Positions 1-8,927 of a stretch of 64,000 nucleotides of DNA are shown here, in pieces. Positions within the stretch are counted from its first letter, which is position 1. Each line of letters opens with the position of its first letter. The DNA comes from Nakamurella lactea DSM 19367. Its GTDB lineage: Bacteria; Actinomycetota; Actinomycetes; Mycobacteriales; Nakamurellaceae. Location of the stretch: the NCBI RefSeq assembly GCF_000426645.1, contig NZ_KE384551.1, positions 1 to 64,000 of the forward strand, read 5' to 3'. The notes beneath the pieces were generated by a model. It did not search any database. It worked only from the letters and a program-made list of their open reading frames with translations, and was not told the DNA's origin. Made by a program: the position numbers and the translations under genes.

Positions 1-3000
1 CTTGAACGACACCTTCGAATACAGGCCGCCCGATCCCACCGTGTACTGCGCACCATCCTTAACCGTGACCTCGGGGCCGGTTCCGTCGAGCTTGACGTCG
101 CTCTTGGCGTACGACGCGAAGGAGGCGAGGTCGGTGAACTGGCCCGTGTAGGAGCCGACGGTGATTCCGCTGACGCCCTTGATGGTGGCCAACTGCTGGA
201 ACTGCGCACTCTGCTCGACAACGTTCAGGATATTGATCGCCGAACGCTGCAGATCACCAAGACGCATGGTGTAGCCGGCGGCCGGATAGTCGCCCTTGAC
301 GGTGACCTTGTAGGAGACAACGGGAGTCGTGCTGTCCCCCGCAGTCTGGTACTCGACGTCGGAGACGGTGATCGCGGCCTTCTGGGTCGCGTTGAGCGCC
401 GTATTCGTCGGCGCCAACAGGGCCTGAACCGCGGCGTAAGCACCGGCGGGAGTGCCGTACACGGGCACCGGGGTGACGATCTGGTTGTTGATCGCATCCG
501 TGGTGGTGACCGTCGACAGCGGTGGCTGCGACAGATCCGTGCTGGTATCCACCGTGGTGCTGAAGGACTGGGAGCCGGTGGCGGCCAGGGTCAGGCCGCC
601 GAGTGCGAAGGTGTTCCGAGTGAAGACGAACGTCCCGAACGTGAGGGTCTGCGTGTTGTAAGCCGGCACGCCGTCGTAGTCGATGGTCGGCGCGACCTGC
701 TTCATGTTGTTGATGATCTCGGCCTGATTACCACCGGGCTCGATCAGATCATTGCCGGCGTACATGGTGGCGACGGCATTGTGGTTGCCGCCCCAGTCGG
801 TCATGACCAGGCCCTTGAAGCCCCACTCACCACGCAGGATGTTGGTGACCAGGTCATAGTTCGCGGCGGAGTAGGTGCCGTTGATCTGGTTGTAGGAGGT
901 CATGATCGCCATCGGCTGGGCAGTCTTGACGGAGATCTCGAAGCCCTTGAGATAGATCTCCCGCAAGGCCCGCTCGGAGATCGTCTCGTTGACCGCGTTG
1001 CGGTTGGCTTCCTGGTTGTTCGCGGCGAAGTGCTTGATGGTGACGCCCACGCCCGGGTTGCTCTGCACACCCGCGGTGGTGGCCGCCGAGGTGAGGCCGG
1101 TGACCAGCGGGTCTTCGGAGTAGTACTCGAAGTTGCGGCCATTGAGCGGATCGCGGTGGATGTTCATGCCCGGAGCGAGCCAGAGGGTGACCCCGGCTTC
1201 AATCATCTCCTTGCCGATGGCATCACCGACCTGCTGGACCAGGTCGCGGTCCCAGGTCTGCGCGAGCAGGGTGCCGATGGGCCAGGCGGTCTCGTACTGA
1301 TAGGTCTTCGGCGTGGAATTGATCTGCTGGGTCAACCGGAGGCCGGCCGGTCCATCGGAGAGCGTCATCCCGGGGATGCCCAGGTTCTCGTACTTCGCGG
1401 TGGTGTAGCCGGCAGCGCCGATGGCCGACAGCGTCGAGCCGGCCGCGCTGGCACCCTCGACGATGTTCGCCAACTGCGTCACCGATAGGCCGGCGACGAA
1501 CTGCTCGATCGTCTTGCTGCCCTTGGCGACGTCGAACAACGTCGTGGACGGGTCGGTGGTGACCGGGGTGATCGTCTCACCGGTCTTGGCCGTGTACTTC
1601 GCGCCGGTGTCCTCCCAGTCGGTCTGGGCCGGATCCACATAAGCCGTGGTCGAGGAGACCTTGGCCCCGTCGATCGGGTAGTACGGGGACGAGCTGTCGA
1701 CCGTGTTGGTCTGCTGGTACGCCGAGGCATCGTTTTTCGTCACGAACCCGGCGGTGTTCAGCCGGATCGAACGCGCGGCCGCGATCTCGGCGTGCTCGCT
1801 CGGGTAGGTGTAGAAGTTCGCCGGGTCACTGGTGAGCTCGGTGGCCGGGGCCTGATCAGTGAGCTCGTTGTGCAACTGCTCGGTGGTCAGCGGTGCCGCG
1901 AGGTGGATCTTCGCCGCGACGTGGGTGTTCCGCGAGGAGTCCCCGACCCGGATGACGTAGTCCCCGGAGTCCATCACGTAAGCGGCCGTGGCCGGGTCGT
2001 ACGAGGACATCTGAGTGGTGTCGTAGGTGATGGTCAGGATCTGCGAGGCACCTGGTGCCAGGTCGTCGGTCTTTGCGTAGCCGGCCAACTCCTGGTACGG
2101 CTTGTCGATGCCCGTCTGCGGCGCCGAGAAGTAGGTCTGGATGACCTCCTTGCCGGTGTAGGTCCTGCCGACGTTGGTGACCTTGGCCTTGACCGTGACG
2201 GTCTTGCGGTTTGCGGTCACGCTCTGCGCATCGATCTTGAAGTCGGTGTAGGACAGGCCATATCCGAACGGGTACGAAACGGCGCCGGCCGGATCGGTCC
2301 CGGCCGGGGTGATCGCCTTGTAGAACGAATCGAAGTACCGGTAGCCGACGTAGAGACCCTCGGTGTAGTTCTCCTGGTCGATGTCTCCGTCGTTGGCTCC
2401 GAAGGTCGCCGAGGCCGGGTAGTAGCTGTACTTGGACGCCCAGGTATCGGTCAGCTTGCCGGACGGGTTGACGTCGCCGTCGAGTACCTCGGCCAGCGCG
2501 TTGCCGGACTCCTGGCCGGCCTGGCTCATCAGCAGCATCGCGTCCAGCGGTGTGCCGCCGGCCGGATCGTGGGCCGCTGCGTTGACCTGCCCGAAGAAGT
2601 TGGTGTCCATGATGCCGCCGACATTGAGGACGACGATGACGTGCTGATAGTTCTGCCCGATCCGTTGTAGATCGTCGGTCTCGGTGGCGGACAGCAGGTA
2701 GTCACCGGCGGCGTTCGCGCGATCAGCGCCCTCGCCGGCGTTCCGCGCCACGACGAAGACAGCCGTGTCGGTCGGGGCGGTCGGCTGCACCGTCACCGCG
2801 GTGAGCGGCTGCTCCACCGACGAGTAGTCGATGGCCGGCCCGAAGAGCGAGCCGGAGGACGAGCCGTACTTGGTGTCGTACGCGCTGGTCATCGCGTCCC
2901 AGTACGCCGCGCTGGTCGTGACGGTGAAACCTGCGTTCTGCAAACCGGTCCGTGCGTTGATGGTGTAGCGGTTATTGACATCGCCGGAGCCGGTTCCGCC

Positions 3001-3273
3001 CTTCACGGTCTTGTAGGCGCCCACGCCGAAAAGCGCTACGTTCGCCGACGTCGACTTGACGATCGGCAACGCGTTGTCGTGGTTCTCCAGCAGCACCATG
3101 CCCTGGGTCGCCGCAGCCTTGGACAGCTGGGCGTCGGCGAGTTCGAGCGAGGTCGGGTCTGGATCGGTCGTCGCGGCCGAGGCCGGAATGGCCCCCGTCA
3201 TGGCGAGAGCGGCGGCGACCGTGAGCGATAGTGCCGCCCGTGTCGCTCCGCGAGTGCGGTGGGGAAGGTGCAT
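1..3273 (-). CDS. Secreted glycoside hydrolase family 3 beta-glycosidase, permuted domain order (3' end outside window)
   Basis: This reading frame stays open from the ATG at 3273 to the window edge (at least 1091 codons), so the C-terminus is missing. The protein starts with a signal peptide (arginines, hydrophobic core, ASA cleavage-like site near residue 37). The order is that of a permuted GH3: the GH3 C-domain comes first (MVLLENHDNALPI near residue 59), then an FnIII-like domain (FGYGLSYTDF near residue 340), then the GH3 N-terminal barrel (PGMTLSDGPAGLR near 640, Lys-His at 747-748, nucleophile Asp826 in VMTDWGG). Residues after about 870 are not recognised. It probably removes beta-linked sugars from oligosaccharides outside the cell. 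AGAGGA sits 8 bases before the start. It is divergent from a ROK regulator, its likely repressor. Confidence 0.88.
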   Translation of the reverse strand, partial: MHLPHRTRGATRAALSLTVAAALAMTGAIPASAATTDPDPTSLELADAQLSKAAATQGMVLLENHDNALPIVKSTSANVALFGVGAYKTVKGGTGSGDVNNRYTINARTGLQNAGFTVTTSAAYWDAMTSAYDTKYGSSSGSLFGPAIDYSSVEQPLTAVTVQPTAPTDTAVFVVARNAGEGADRANAAGDYLLSATETDDLQRIGQNYQHVIVVLNVGGIMDTNFFGQVNAAAHDPAGGTPLDAMLLMSQAGQESGNALAEVLDGDVNPSGKLTDTWASKYSYYPASATFGANDGDIDQENYTEGLYVGYRYFDSFYKAITPAGTDPAGAVSYPFGYGLSYTDFKIDAQSVTANRKTVTVKAKVTNVGRTYTGKEVIQTYFSAPQTGIDKPYQELAGYAKTDDLAPGASQILTITYDTTQMSSYDPATAAYVMDSGDYVIRVGDSSRNTHVAAKIHLAAPLTTEQLHNELTDQAPATELTSDPANFYTYPSEHAEIAAARSIRLNTAGFVTKNDASAYQQTNTVDSSSPYYPIDGAKVSSTTAYVDPAQTDWEDTGAKYTAKTGETITPVTTDPSTTLFDVAKGSKTIEQFVAGLSVTQLANIVEGASAAGSTLSAIGAAGYTTAKYENLGIPGMTLSDGPAGLRLTQQINSTPKTYQYETAWPIGTLLAQTWDRDLVQQVGDAIGKEMIEAGVTLWLAPGMNIHRDPLNGRNFEYYSEDPLVTGLTSAATTAGVQSNPGVGVTIKHFAANNQEANRNAVNETISERALREIYLKGFEISVKTAQPMAIMTSYNQINGTYSAANYDLVTNILRGEWGFKGLVMTDWGGNHNAVATMYAGNDLIEPGGNQAEIINNMKQVAPTIDYDGVPAYNTQTLTFGTFVFTRNTFALGGLTLAATGSQSFSTTVDTSTDLSQPPLSTVTTTDAINNQIVTPVPVYGTPAGAYAAVQALLAPTNTALNATQKAAITVSDVEYQTAGDSTTPVVSYKVTVKGDYPAAGYTMRLGDLQRSAINILNVVEQSAQFQQLATIKGVSGITVGSYTGQFTDLASFASYAKSDVKLDGTGPEVTVKDGAQYTVGSGGLYSKVSFK

Positions 3274-3481
3274 GGAAAGTCGTCCTCTCTGACAACTGCG
3301 TACCTAACCAGCGGTCCGGTCCGCGCACCGGCTCGGAGCCCAGCTTCTGTGGGCATTCGTTCCTGCGGGATCCGGCATTAGACCAGGAGGACGCTATGCG
3401 AGGCCTTTTATGACTGTCAACGGATCGAATCCAGATCGTTGTGATCCTTTTTTATGCCATTGTAGGCTCTATTAAATGACC

Positions 3482-3508
3482 AATAAAGGCTCGAAAGGCT
3501 GGCCTTTT
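3482..3508. promoter_or_regulatory. Candidate ROK operator upstream of the ROK gene
   Basis: Two AAAGGCT copies (3485-3491 and 3494-3500) face a CCTTTT, giving the inverted repeat AAAGG-CTGG-CCTTT at 3494-3507. A further GGCCTTTT lies at 3402-3409. The stretch is AT-rich for this genome and lies between the divergent GH3 and ROK genes. A binding site for the ROK protein is the natural reading, but that is inference. Confidence 0.4.
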
Positions 3509-3524
3509 GCTCTACAGTCACTGC

Positions 3525-4688
3525 ATGTCTTCGACCTACGAGCAGACCCCGCCACGTGACCGCGTCCGGGAGGAGCTCTTCCAACTCATCCGCAGTCGGG
3601 GTGACGCGACCCGGACCGACCTGGTTGAAATGACCGGGCTGTCGCGCAGCACCGTGAACCATGCGGTCGTCAGGCTGCTGGCCGAGGGGCGGGTCGCCGA
3701 GGCTGAGAACCAGGCCAAGGGGCCCGGCTCTGGCAGCGGCCGGCCTTCGACCCGGCTCAGGGTGGTGGCTTCGGGCGGGTCCGTGGCAGCGATCGATTTC
3801 GGGCACAATCACATCCACGTGGCGGTCGGCGACGCCCTCGGCCGGCCGCTGGGCGAGCAGCGGCTGGATATCGACGTCGACCTAAGGGCCGGCGAGGCAA
3901 TGGATCTCGCCGCCGAGCTGCTTTCCGAGCTGGGTCGCGAACACTGCGTGGACAGGTTGTCGACCCTGGTCGCCGGAATCCCCGGTCCGGTCGATAACAA
4001 GACCGGTCTGGTCCGGTCATCGACCATTCTGTCCAGCTGGGTTGGCCTGGCGCCGGTCGAGGAACTCGAACGGCGCATCGGCGCGCCGATTTCGGTCCAC
4101 GTGGAGAACGACGCCGTACTCGGCGCTTATGGCGAGCTGAAGGTCGGCGCCGGCCGTCATCACCCGAGTTTCCTGTACATCAAGGCCTCGCACGGCATCG
4201 GCGCGAGCCTGGTCATCGATGGGGTGCCCTGGAAAGGCAGCACCGGGATCGCCGGCGAGATCGGCCACACCTACCTTGCCGGGCGCACTGAACTGTGCCG
4301 GTGCGGCAACCGCGGCTGCCTCGAGGCCGTCGTCTCCGTGCAGGCGCTACTCGCTCAGGTCGCCCACACCCACCCGAACGCAGACGCCGACACCGTCACC
4401 TTCGCCGCGCTGGACGACACCACGACCCATCGACTGCTCAACGAGGCCGGCCGCATCCTGGGTGGCGTCCTCGCGGACGTCTGCAACCTGCTCAACCCGG
4501 GAGCGCTGATCATCGGCGGCGAACTGGGCGCCGCCGGCAGCCCGCTGCTCGAGGGGGTGGAGTCCTCCGTGGGAAGGTATGCCCAGCCTGCGATCTCGGC
4601 CGCCGTCGAGATCCTGCCGGCAAGCCTGGGCATCAGGGCCGAGCTCACCGGTGCGCTGCACCTCGCATCGATGCTGGCCCTGCGATGA
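3525..4688 (+). CDS. ROK family transcriptional regulator
   Basis: The product is 387 residues. An N-terminal winged helix-turn-helix (TRTDLVEMTGLSRSTVNHAV) is followed by a ROK sugar-kinase-like domain with the glycine loop GIPGPVDNKTG, the VENDA motif and the ROK zinc motif CRCGNRGCLE. ROK repressors of this type sense sugars and control glycoside utilisation genes, and the divergent GH3 gene is the obvious target. I chose the ATG at 3525. A TTG at 3507 would add six residues and overlap the candidate operator. No clear ribosome-binding site is present, so the mRNA may be nearly leaderless. Its stop overlaps the next start (ATGA). Confidence 0.88.
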   Translation: MSSTYEQTPPRDRVREELFQLIRSRGDATRTDLVEMTGLSRSTVNHAVVRLLAEGRVAEAENQAKGPGSGSGRPSTRLRVVASGGSVAAIDFGHNHIHVAVGDALGRPLGEQRLDIDVDLRAGEAMDLAAELLSELGREHCVDRLSTLVAGIPGPVDNKTGLVRSSTILSSWVGLAPVEELERRIGAPISVHVENDAVLGAYGELKVGAGRHHPSFLYIKASHGIGASLVIDGVPWKGSTGIAGEIGHTYLAGRTELCRCGNRGCLEAVVSVQALLAQVAHTHPNADADTVTFAALDDTTTHRLLNEAGRILGGVLADVCNLLNPGALIIGGELGAAGSPLLEGVESSVGRYAQPAISAAVEILPASLGIRAELTGALHLASMLALR

Positions 4689-5200
4689 CGACGAACGACC
4701 CGACTGATCTGATTCGCGCGGTCGCCGACCTCGGCCACGCATTCATGTCGTTCAATATCGCGATCCGGAGGGAGGTCGAGCTGCGGGCGGGCCACCAACT
4801 GCTCTCCAACGAGGAGGTGCATGTGCTGAACTACCTCTTCAGTCACCCCGACTCGCGCGTCGCCGCCATCGCCGAGGCCACCGGTCTACCGCGCATCGCC
4901 GTCCAGCATGGCGCACGCAAGATGCAACGACTCGGTCTACTGATGACGACACCCAACGACCAGCGGGTCGGCGACGCACACCTCCGCGCCACCCGGGCCG
5001 GAGTGAGCCTGCGGATCGCCGCGACGGAACGCAGCACCCAGCAGGTCCGATATGCCATCGCGGGCATCTCGGCACAGCACCGAGCGGACCTGGCGCGAGC
5101 CACGCCCGCCCTGGCAGCCCTCAGCGTGGCGCTCGGACACCAGGCTCTGCACTCGTCGTACGACGAGCCGGACGATCCCATTCCGCCCGATCAAGGCTGA
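4685..5200 (+). CDS. MarR-type winged-helix regulator
   Basis: The product is 171 residues and is translationally coupled to the ROK gene by an ATGA overlap. It shows MarR architecture: an N-terminal dimerisation helix, a central winged helix (VAAIAEATGLPRIAVQHGARKMQRLGLL), the wing segment TPNDQRVGDAHLRAT and C-terminal helices. The DNA-recognition helix is less typical than in the second MarR protein at 7264-7764. No ligand can be inferred. Because it shares a transcript with ROK, it may act on the same sugar locus. Confidence 0.75.
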   Translation: MTTNDPTDLIRAVADLGHAFMSFNIAIRREVELRAGHQLLSNEEVHVLNYLFSHPDSRVAAIAEATGLPRIAVQHGARKMQRLGLLMTTPNDQRVGDAHLRATRAGVSLRIAATERSTQQVRYAIAGISAQHRADLARATPALAALSVALGHQALHSSYDEPDDPIPPDQG

Positions 5201-5242
5201 CCAGCACAGCAATGCGTGGGCAGCGACCAATGCCGCCCGACC

Positions 5243-5306
5243 TTCGCAACGCCATCAGTGGTTCGCAACCGTCACGAACGTTGCGACCCACTGGTGGCGT
5301 TGCGAA
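5243..5306. terminator. Long two-way hairpin terminator
   Basis: Twelve-base arms TTCGCAACGCCA (5243-5254) and TGGCGTTGCGAA (5295-5306) continue through a T/G wobble into CAGTGG/CCACTG and then an inner TCGCAAC/GTTGCGA stem around a 10-base loop. The structure sits between two convergent genes (stops at 5200 and 5322), so it should end transcription both ways. There is no U-tract. The motif GTTCGCAAC/GTTGCGAAC recurs in it four times. Confidence 0.7.
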
Positions 5307-5321
5307 CCTGCGAACCGGCCC

Positions 5322-7058
5322 TCAGGAAGTGGACTTGGACTCAGCGAGCAGTTCGACGGCGTTGCGGGTGCCGAGCGGCCGCTCGCGCAGCAGCAGCATG
5401 GTGATGACGGTGATGATGCTGAGCCCCGCGGTGATCATGAAGACCTCAGCAACCCCACCGGCGAAAGCGTCTTGGAGCACGGAACGGATCGGGTCCGGCA
5501 GACCGCGGACCACCGCCGGCTCGGGCAGACCATCGGACAGCACCGACAGCTGCGCGGGCGGAACGTTTTTCGAGGCAATGCCTTCGGCGGTCAGTGAACC
5601 GACCCTCGAACCGAGAACCGCGCCGAGCGCCGAAACCCCGATCGCGCCGCCGAGCGTCCGGAAGAACGCCACTGCGGCACTTGCCGCGCCCATCTCGGAG
5701 GCGGCGATCTCGTTCTGCACGATCAGTACCAGGTTCTGCATCACCATGCCGGTGCCGGCCCCCAGCACGAACAGGTAGATGCCCATCAGCAGCAGCGGAC
5801 TGTGCGAGGTCATGGTGGCCAGCAGGGCGAAGCCGACCAACGACAACACGGCGCCGATCACCATCCAGCGCTTGTACCGCCCGGTCGCGGAGATGATCCG
5901 ACCGATTACCAGTGACGACAGGAACAGGCCGACCACCATCGGGATGGTGAGCAGCCCGGCCTCGGTCGGCGTCTTCCCGCGGGACAGCTGCAGGAACTCG
6001 CCGAGGAACACCGTCGAGCCGAACAGCGCGATGCCGACGACGGCCGAGGCGATGATGGACAGCACCGCGGTGCGCATGCCGAACAGGTGCATCGGGATCA
6101 CCGGGGAGGCGGCCGACCGCTCGACGAACACCGCGGCCACCAAGACAACGATCGACCCGACGACGAAAACGGCGCTCTGCCAAGACATCCAGTCGAACGA
6201 GCCACCGGCCAACGTCACCCAGATCAGCAACGCGGAGACGCCGGCGGCGATCAGCCCGGCGCCGAGGTAGTCGATGCGGACCTTGCTGCGCCGCACCGGC
6301 AGGTGCAGCGTGCGCTGCAGCACGACAGCAGCGACGACAGCGATCGGCACACCGATGAAGAAGTTCCAGCGCCAGCCGAAGGCATCGGTCACCACCCCGC
6401 CGAGCAGCGGCCCCGCCACCATCGCGACACCGGTGACGCCGCCGAGCAGACCCATGTACCGACCGCGTTCCCTCGGCGAGATCAGGTCCGCCATCACGAT
6501 CACCACCAGCGCCGTCATCCCGCCCGCGCCCAGGCCCTGCATCACCCGGAACGAGATCAGCATGCCCGGGGACGTCGAGAGTCCGGCCAGCGCCGAACCG
6601 AGGACGAAAATGCCCAGTGCCAGCTGCACCAGCAGCGTGCGTGAGGTCAGATCGGCGAGCTTTCCCCAGATCGGGGTGGACACCGTGGTGGCCAGCAGGG
6701 TGGCGGTCACCACCCAGGTGAACGCGGACTGCCCGCCGCCGAGGTCGGCGACGATCACCGGCAGCGAGGTGGACACCACCGTCGAGGACAGCAGGGTGAC
6801 GAACATGCCCAGCATCAGGCCGGACATCGCCCGGATGATCTCCCGGTGGGTGCGGCTGACCGGCGCCGCAGTGGCCCCGTCCGCGACGGGTTCGGGGCTG
6901 CCGGCCGCCCGGGCGGCGCCCGGTTCGGGTACGACGGGTGCCGGGCTGACGAGTGCCGGGCCGACGGGTGCCGGGCCGACGGGTTTCGGGCTGATGGCGG
7001 TGCGGGCCGCGGAGTCGGATTCGTCCGACAAACGGTCTTCGGGGACCACGGAGGTCAT
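5322..7058 (-). CDS. DHA2-type (14-TM) MFS drug exporter
   Basis: The product is 578 residues. An unusual N-terminal tail of about 75 residues is rich in Pro, Val and Gly with a repeating PVGPAPVGPALV pattern. It is followed by a 14-helix major facilitator of the EmrB/QacA family (SSTVVSTSLPVI motif, GKLADLTSR loop, RERGRYMGLLGG, GWRWNFFIGVP). Such proteins export drugs or lipophilic compounds by proton antiport. The start at 7058 has AGGAT eight bases upstream; an upstream TTG-type extension is not needed. A MarR gene lies upstream on the same strand, and a palindromic operator lies between them. Confidence 0.88.
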   Translation of the reverse strand: MTSVVPEDRLSDESDSAARTAISPKPVGPAPVGPALVSPAPVVPEPGAARAAGSPEPVADGATAAPVSRTHREIIRAMSGLMLGMFVTLLSSTVVSTSLPVIVADLGGGQSAFTWVVTATLLATTVSTPIWGKLADLTSRTLLVQLALGIFVLGSALAGLSTSPGMLISFRVMQGLGAGGMTALVVIVMADLISPRERGRYMGLLGGVTGVAMVAGPLLGGVVTDAFGWRWNFFIGVPIAVVAAVVLQRTLHLPVRRSKVRIDYLGAGLIAAGVSALLIWVTLAGGSFDWMSWQSAVFVVGSIVVLVAAVFVERSAASPVIPMHLFGMRTAVLSIIASAVVGIALFGSTVFLGEFLQLSRGKTPTEAGLLTIPMVVGLFLSSLVIGRIISATGRYKRWMVIGAVLSLVGFALLATMTSHSPLLLMGIYLFVLGAGTGMVMQNLVLIVQNEIAASEMGAASAAVAFFRTLGGAIGVSALGAVLGSRVGSLTAEGIASKNVPPAQLSVLSDGLPEPAVVRGLPDPIRSVLQDAFAGGVAEVFMITAGLSIITVITMLLLRERPLGTRNAVELLAESKSTS

Positions 7059-7160
7059 GAATCGAATCCTCAGAAAGCGTGCTGGAACGCGGTGAACCAC
7101 CCGCGCGGGGAAGCTCGAGAACTTCGTCGTTGCCGAGAGCAACCACCGTAGCGAGAGTTG

Positions 7161-7175
7161 GTTGCTTGGTGCAAC
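7161..7175. promoter_or_regulatory. Palindromic MarR-type operator
   Basis: GTTGC-TTGGT-GCAAC is a perfect inverted repeat with 5-base arms and a 5-base spacer. It lies about 100 bases before the MFS start and just downstream of the MarR stop, in an AT-richer patch. MarR dimers bind such short palindromes, so it is the best candidate site for control of the exporter. Confidence 0.5.
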
Positions 7176-7263
7176 TAAATAATGCCGAAGGTGGTCGGCG
7201 CCACACCGCCTCGGCGGAGTCGATCACGGGCCGGCACCAACCGGCCCGGTCGAGCCAGTCGCG

Positions 7264-7764
7264 CTAGTCGCGCGGGTCGCCGGGCCGGCGGCTGACGAAA
7301 CGGTGCAGCAACTCGGCGAAGACCCGCGCCTCGTCGTCGGCGAAACCGGCCATCAGCCCGTCGATCCACTTGTGTCGCCGCGCCCGGGCCCGGGCGAAGG
7401 CGGCCCTGCCCTGCTCGGTGAGCGAGACGAATGCGCCGCGGCCGTCATCCGGGTCCGGCCGGCGGCGGACCAGGCCGAGCTGTTCCAGCGCGGCCACCTG
7501 CCGGCTCATGGTCGGCTTGCCCACCTCGAAATGAACGGCCAGATCGGTGATCCTGGCGTCGGTCTCGTCGTTGATCCGCAGCAGGATCCGGTAGGCCCCG
7601 ACGGTCAGCCGCTCATGGATGTCGTGGGCGGCCAGCGGCGCACCGGCCCGCAGCCGGGTTGCCAGGGCGACGATCTCGTGCTCGACGGCCGTCACCAGCT
7701 CGTCCCGCTCGGGCCGGGATCTGCCCGCTTCCGCGTCGCCCGCGAACTGCGCATTCATGGTCAT
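7264..7764 (-). CDS. MarR family transcriptional regulator
   Basis: The product is 166 residues with a canonical MarR fold: winged helix (ARITDLAVHFEVGKPTMSRQVAALEQLGLV), the wing motif RRPDPDDGRGAFVSLTEQG, and flanking dimerisation helices. It lies upstream of and co-directional with the DHA2 exporter, a common regulator-pump pair. AGGAG precedes the start by five bases. A 9-base tandem copy (AGTCGCGCT/AGTCGCGCG) spans its stop codon at 7264-7266. Confidence 0.9.
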   Translation of the reverse strand: MTMNAQFAGDAEAGRSRPERDELVTAVEHEIVALATRLRAGAPLAAHDIHERLTVGAYRILLRINDETDARITDLAVHFEVGKPTMSRQVAALEQLGLVRRRPDPDDGRGAFVSLTEQGRAAFARARARRHKWIDGLMAGFADDEARVFAELLHRFVSRRPGDPRD

Positions 7765-7822
7765 GAGACTCCTGCACCGACGGGTTCGATGACGCCGAGC
7801 CTACGGCAGGTACGTTCGTCCG

Positions 7823-8419
7823 ATGGCAGCTCGCATCGCGTTGATCCGGCACGGCGAAACCGAGTGGAGCGCGGCGGGTCGGCACACCTCGATCACCGAC
7901 ATCGACCTGACCGCCCACGGCGAACGGCAGGCGGCGGCATTGCCGGCAACCCTGGAGGCGGTCGGGATCTCCCCCGTCACCGTGTTCTGCAGCCCGCGGC
8001 GCCGGTCCCGGCGGACCGCCGAGCTGGCGCAGCTCACGGTCACCGAGACCGTCGACGACCTCGCCGAGTGGAACTACGGGGAGCTGGAGGGCGAGAACTC
8101 CGACGCGGTGCGCGAGCGGCTGCCGCACTGGTCGGTCTTCACCGACGGGGCGCCCGGCGGCGAGTCGCCGGAACGGGTGGGGGCCAGAGCCGTCCGGGTG
8201 CTCCAGCTGGCCGAGCGCGAGTTGGTCAAGGGTGACGTGGTGCTGGTCGGGCACGGTCACTTTTCCCGGGTGCTCGCCGCCCGCTGGGCCGGACTGCCGG
8301 TGTCCGCCGGCTCACTGCTGCTGATCGACCCCGGTTCGGTCTCGGTGCTCGGCTACTACCACCGCGACCGGGCGATCGCCCAGTTGAACGTGCCGTCCGG
8401 GTTGCACGGCAATGGCTGA
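7823..8419 (+). CDS. Histidine phosphatase (phosphoglycerate mutase-like) family protein
   Basis: The product is 198 residues. The RHG signature is near the N-terminus (LIRHGETEW, nucleophile His10), with the second active-site His in VLVGHGHFSRV. This branch-2-free, single-domain type removes phosphate from small metabolites (acid phosphatase or GpgP-like in actinobacteria). The substrate cannot be read from sequence. It overlaps the next gene by eight bases. Confidence 0.85.
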   Translation: MAARIALIRHGETEWSAAGRHTSITDIDLTAHGERQAAALPATLEAVGISPVTVFCSPRRRSRRTAELAQLTVTETVDDLAEWNYGELEGENSDAVRERLPHWSVFTDGAPGGESPERVGARAVRVLQLAERELVKGDVVLVGHGHFSRVLAARWAGLPVSAGSLLLIDPGSVSVLGYYHRDRAIAQLNVPSGLHGNG

Positions 8420-8927
8420 TCCACGAGTCCGGCCGATCACCGAGGCCGACCTGCCGGAGGTGGTGGCGATGGTGCATGAGCTGGCCGCCTACGAGCGTCT
8501 GCCGCAGGAGTGCCATCTCACCCCGGAACTGTTGCGAGCCGCGCTGTTCGGCGACCCGGCGGGCACCATCCCGGCCCTGTTCGGTCACGTCGCCGTCCCG
8601 GACCCGACCGGGGCCGGGCAGACCCCGGTCGGCTACGCCCTGCATTTCCTGAACTACTCGACCTGGGAGGGCGTGCACGGGATCTACCTCGAGGACCTGT
8701 ACGTCCGGCCCGCCCACCGCGGGTCCGGCCTGGGACGGGCGCTGCTGGTCAACCTGGCCGAGATCGCCGCCGCCCGTGGCTACGCCAGGGTGGAGTGGTC
8801 GGTGCTGGACTGGAACACCCCGTCGATCGACTTCTACCGCTCGCTCGGCGCGATCGGCATGGACGGCTGGAGCACGTTCCGGCTCAGCGGTCAGGCTCTG
8901 GCCCGAACAGCGCGGGGAACTCGTTGA
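8412..8927 (+). CDS. GNAT family N-acetyltransferase
   Basis: The product is 171 residues. The acetyl-CoA loop is RPAHRGSGLGRALL, preceded by the beta4 strand IYLEDLYV and followed by WNTPSIDFYRSLGA. The overall layout matches diamine (spermidine/thialysine) acetyltransferases, including an early AAYERLP segment. The acceptor is not determined. The 3' end overlaps the convergent membrane-protein gene by about 44 bases. Confidence 0.85.
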   Translation: MADPRVRPITEADLPEVVAMVHELAAYERLPQECHLTPELLRAALFGDPAGTIPALFGHVAVPDPTGAGQTPVGYALHFLNYSTWEGVHGIYLEDLYVRPAHRGSGLGRALLVNLAEIAAARGYARVEWSVLDWNTPSIDFYRSLGAIGMDGWSTFRLSGQALARTARGTR

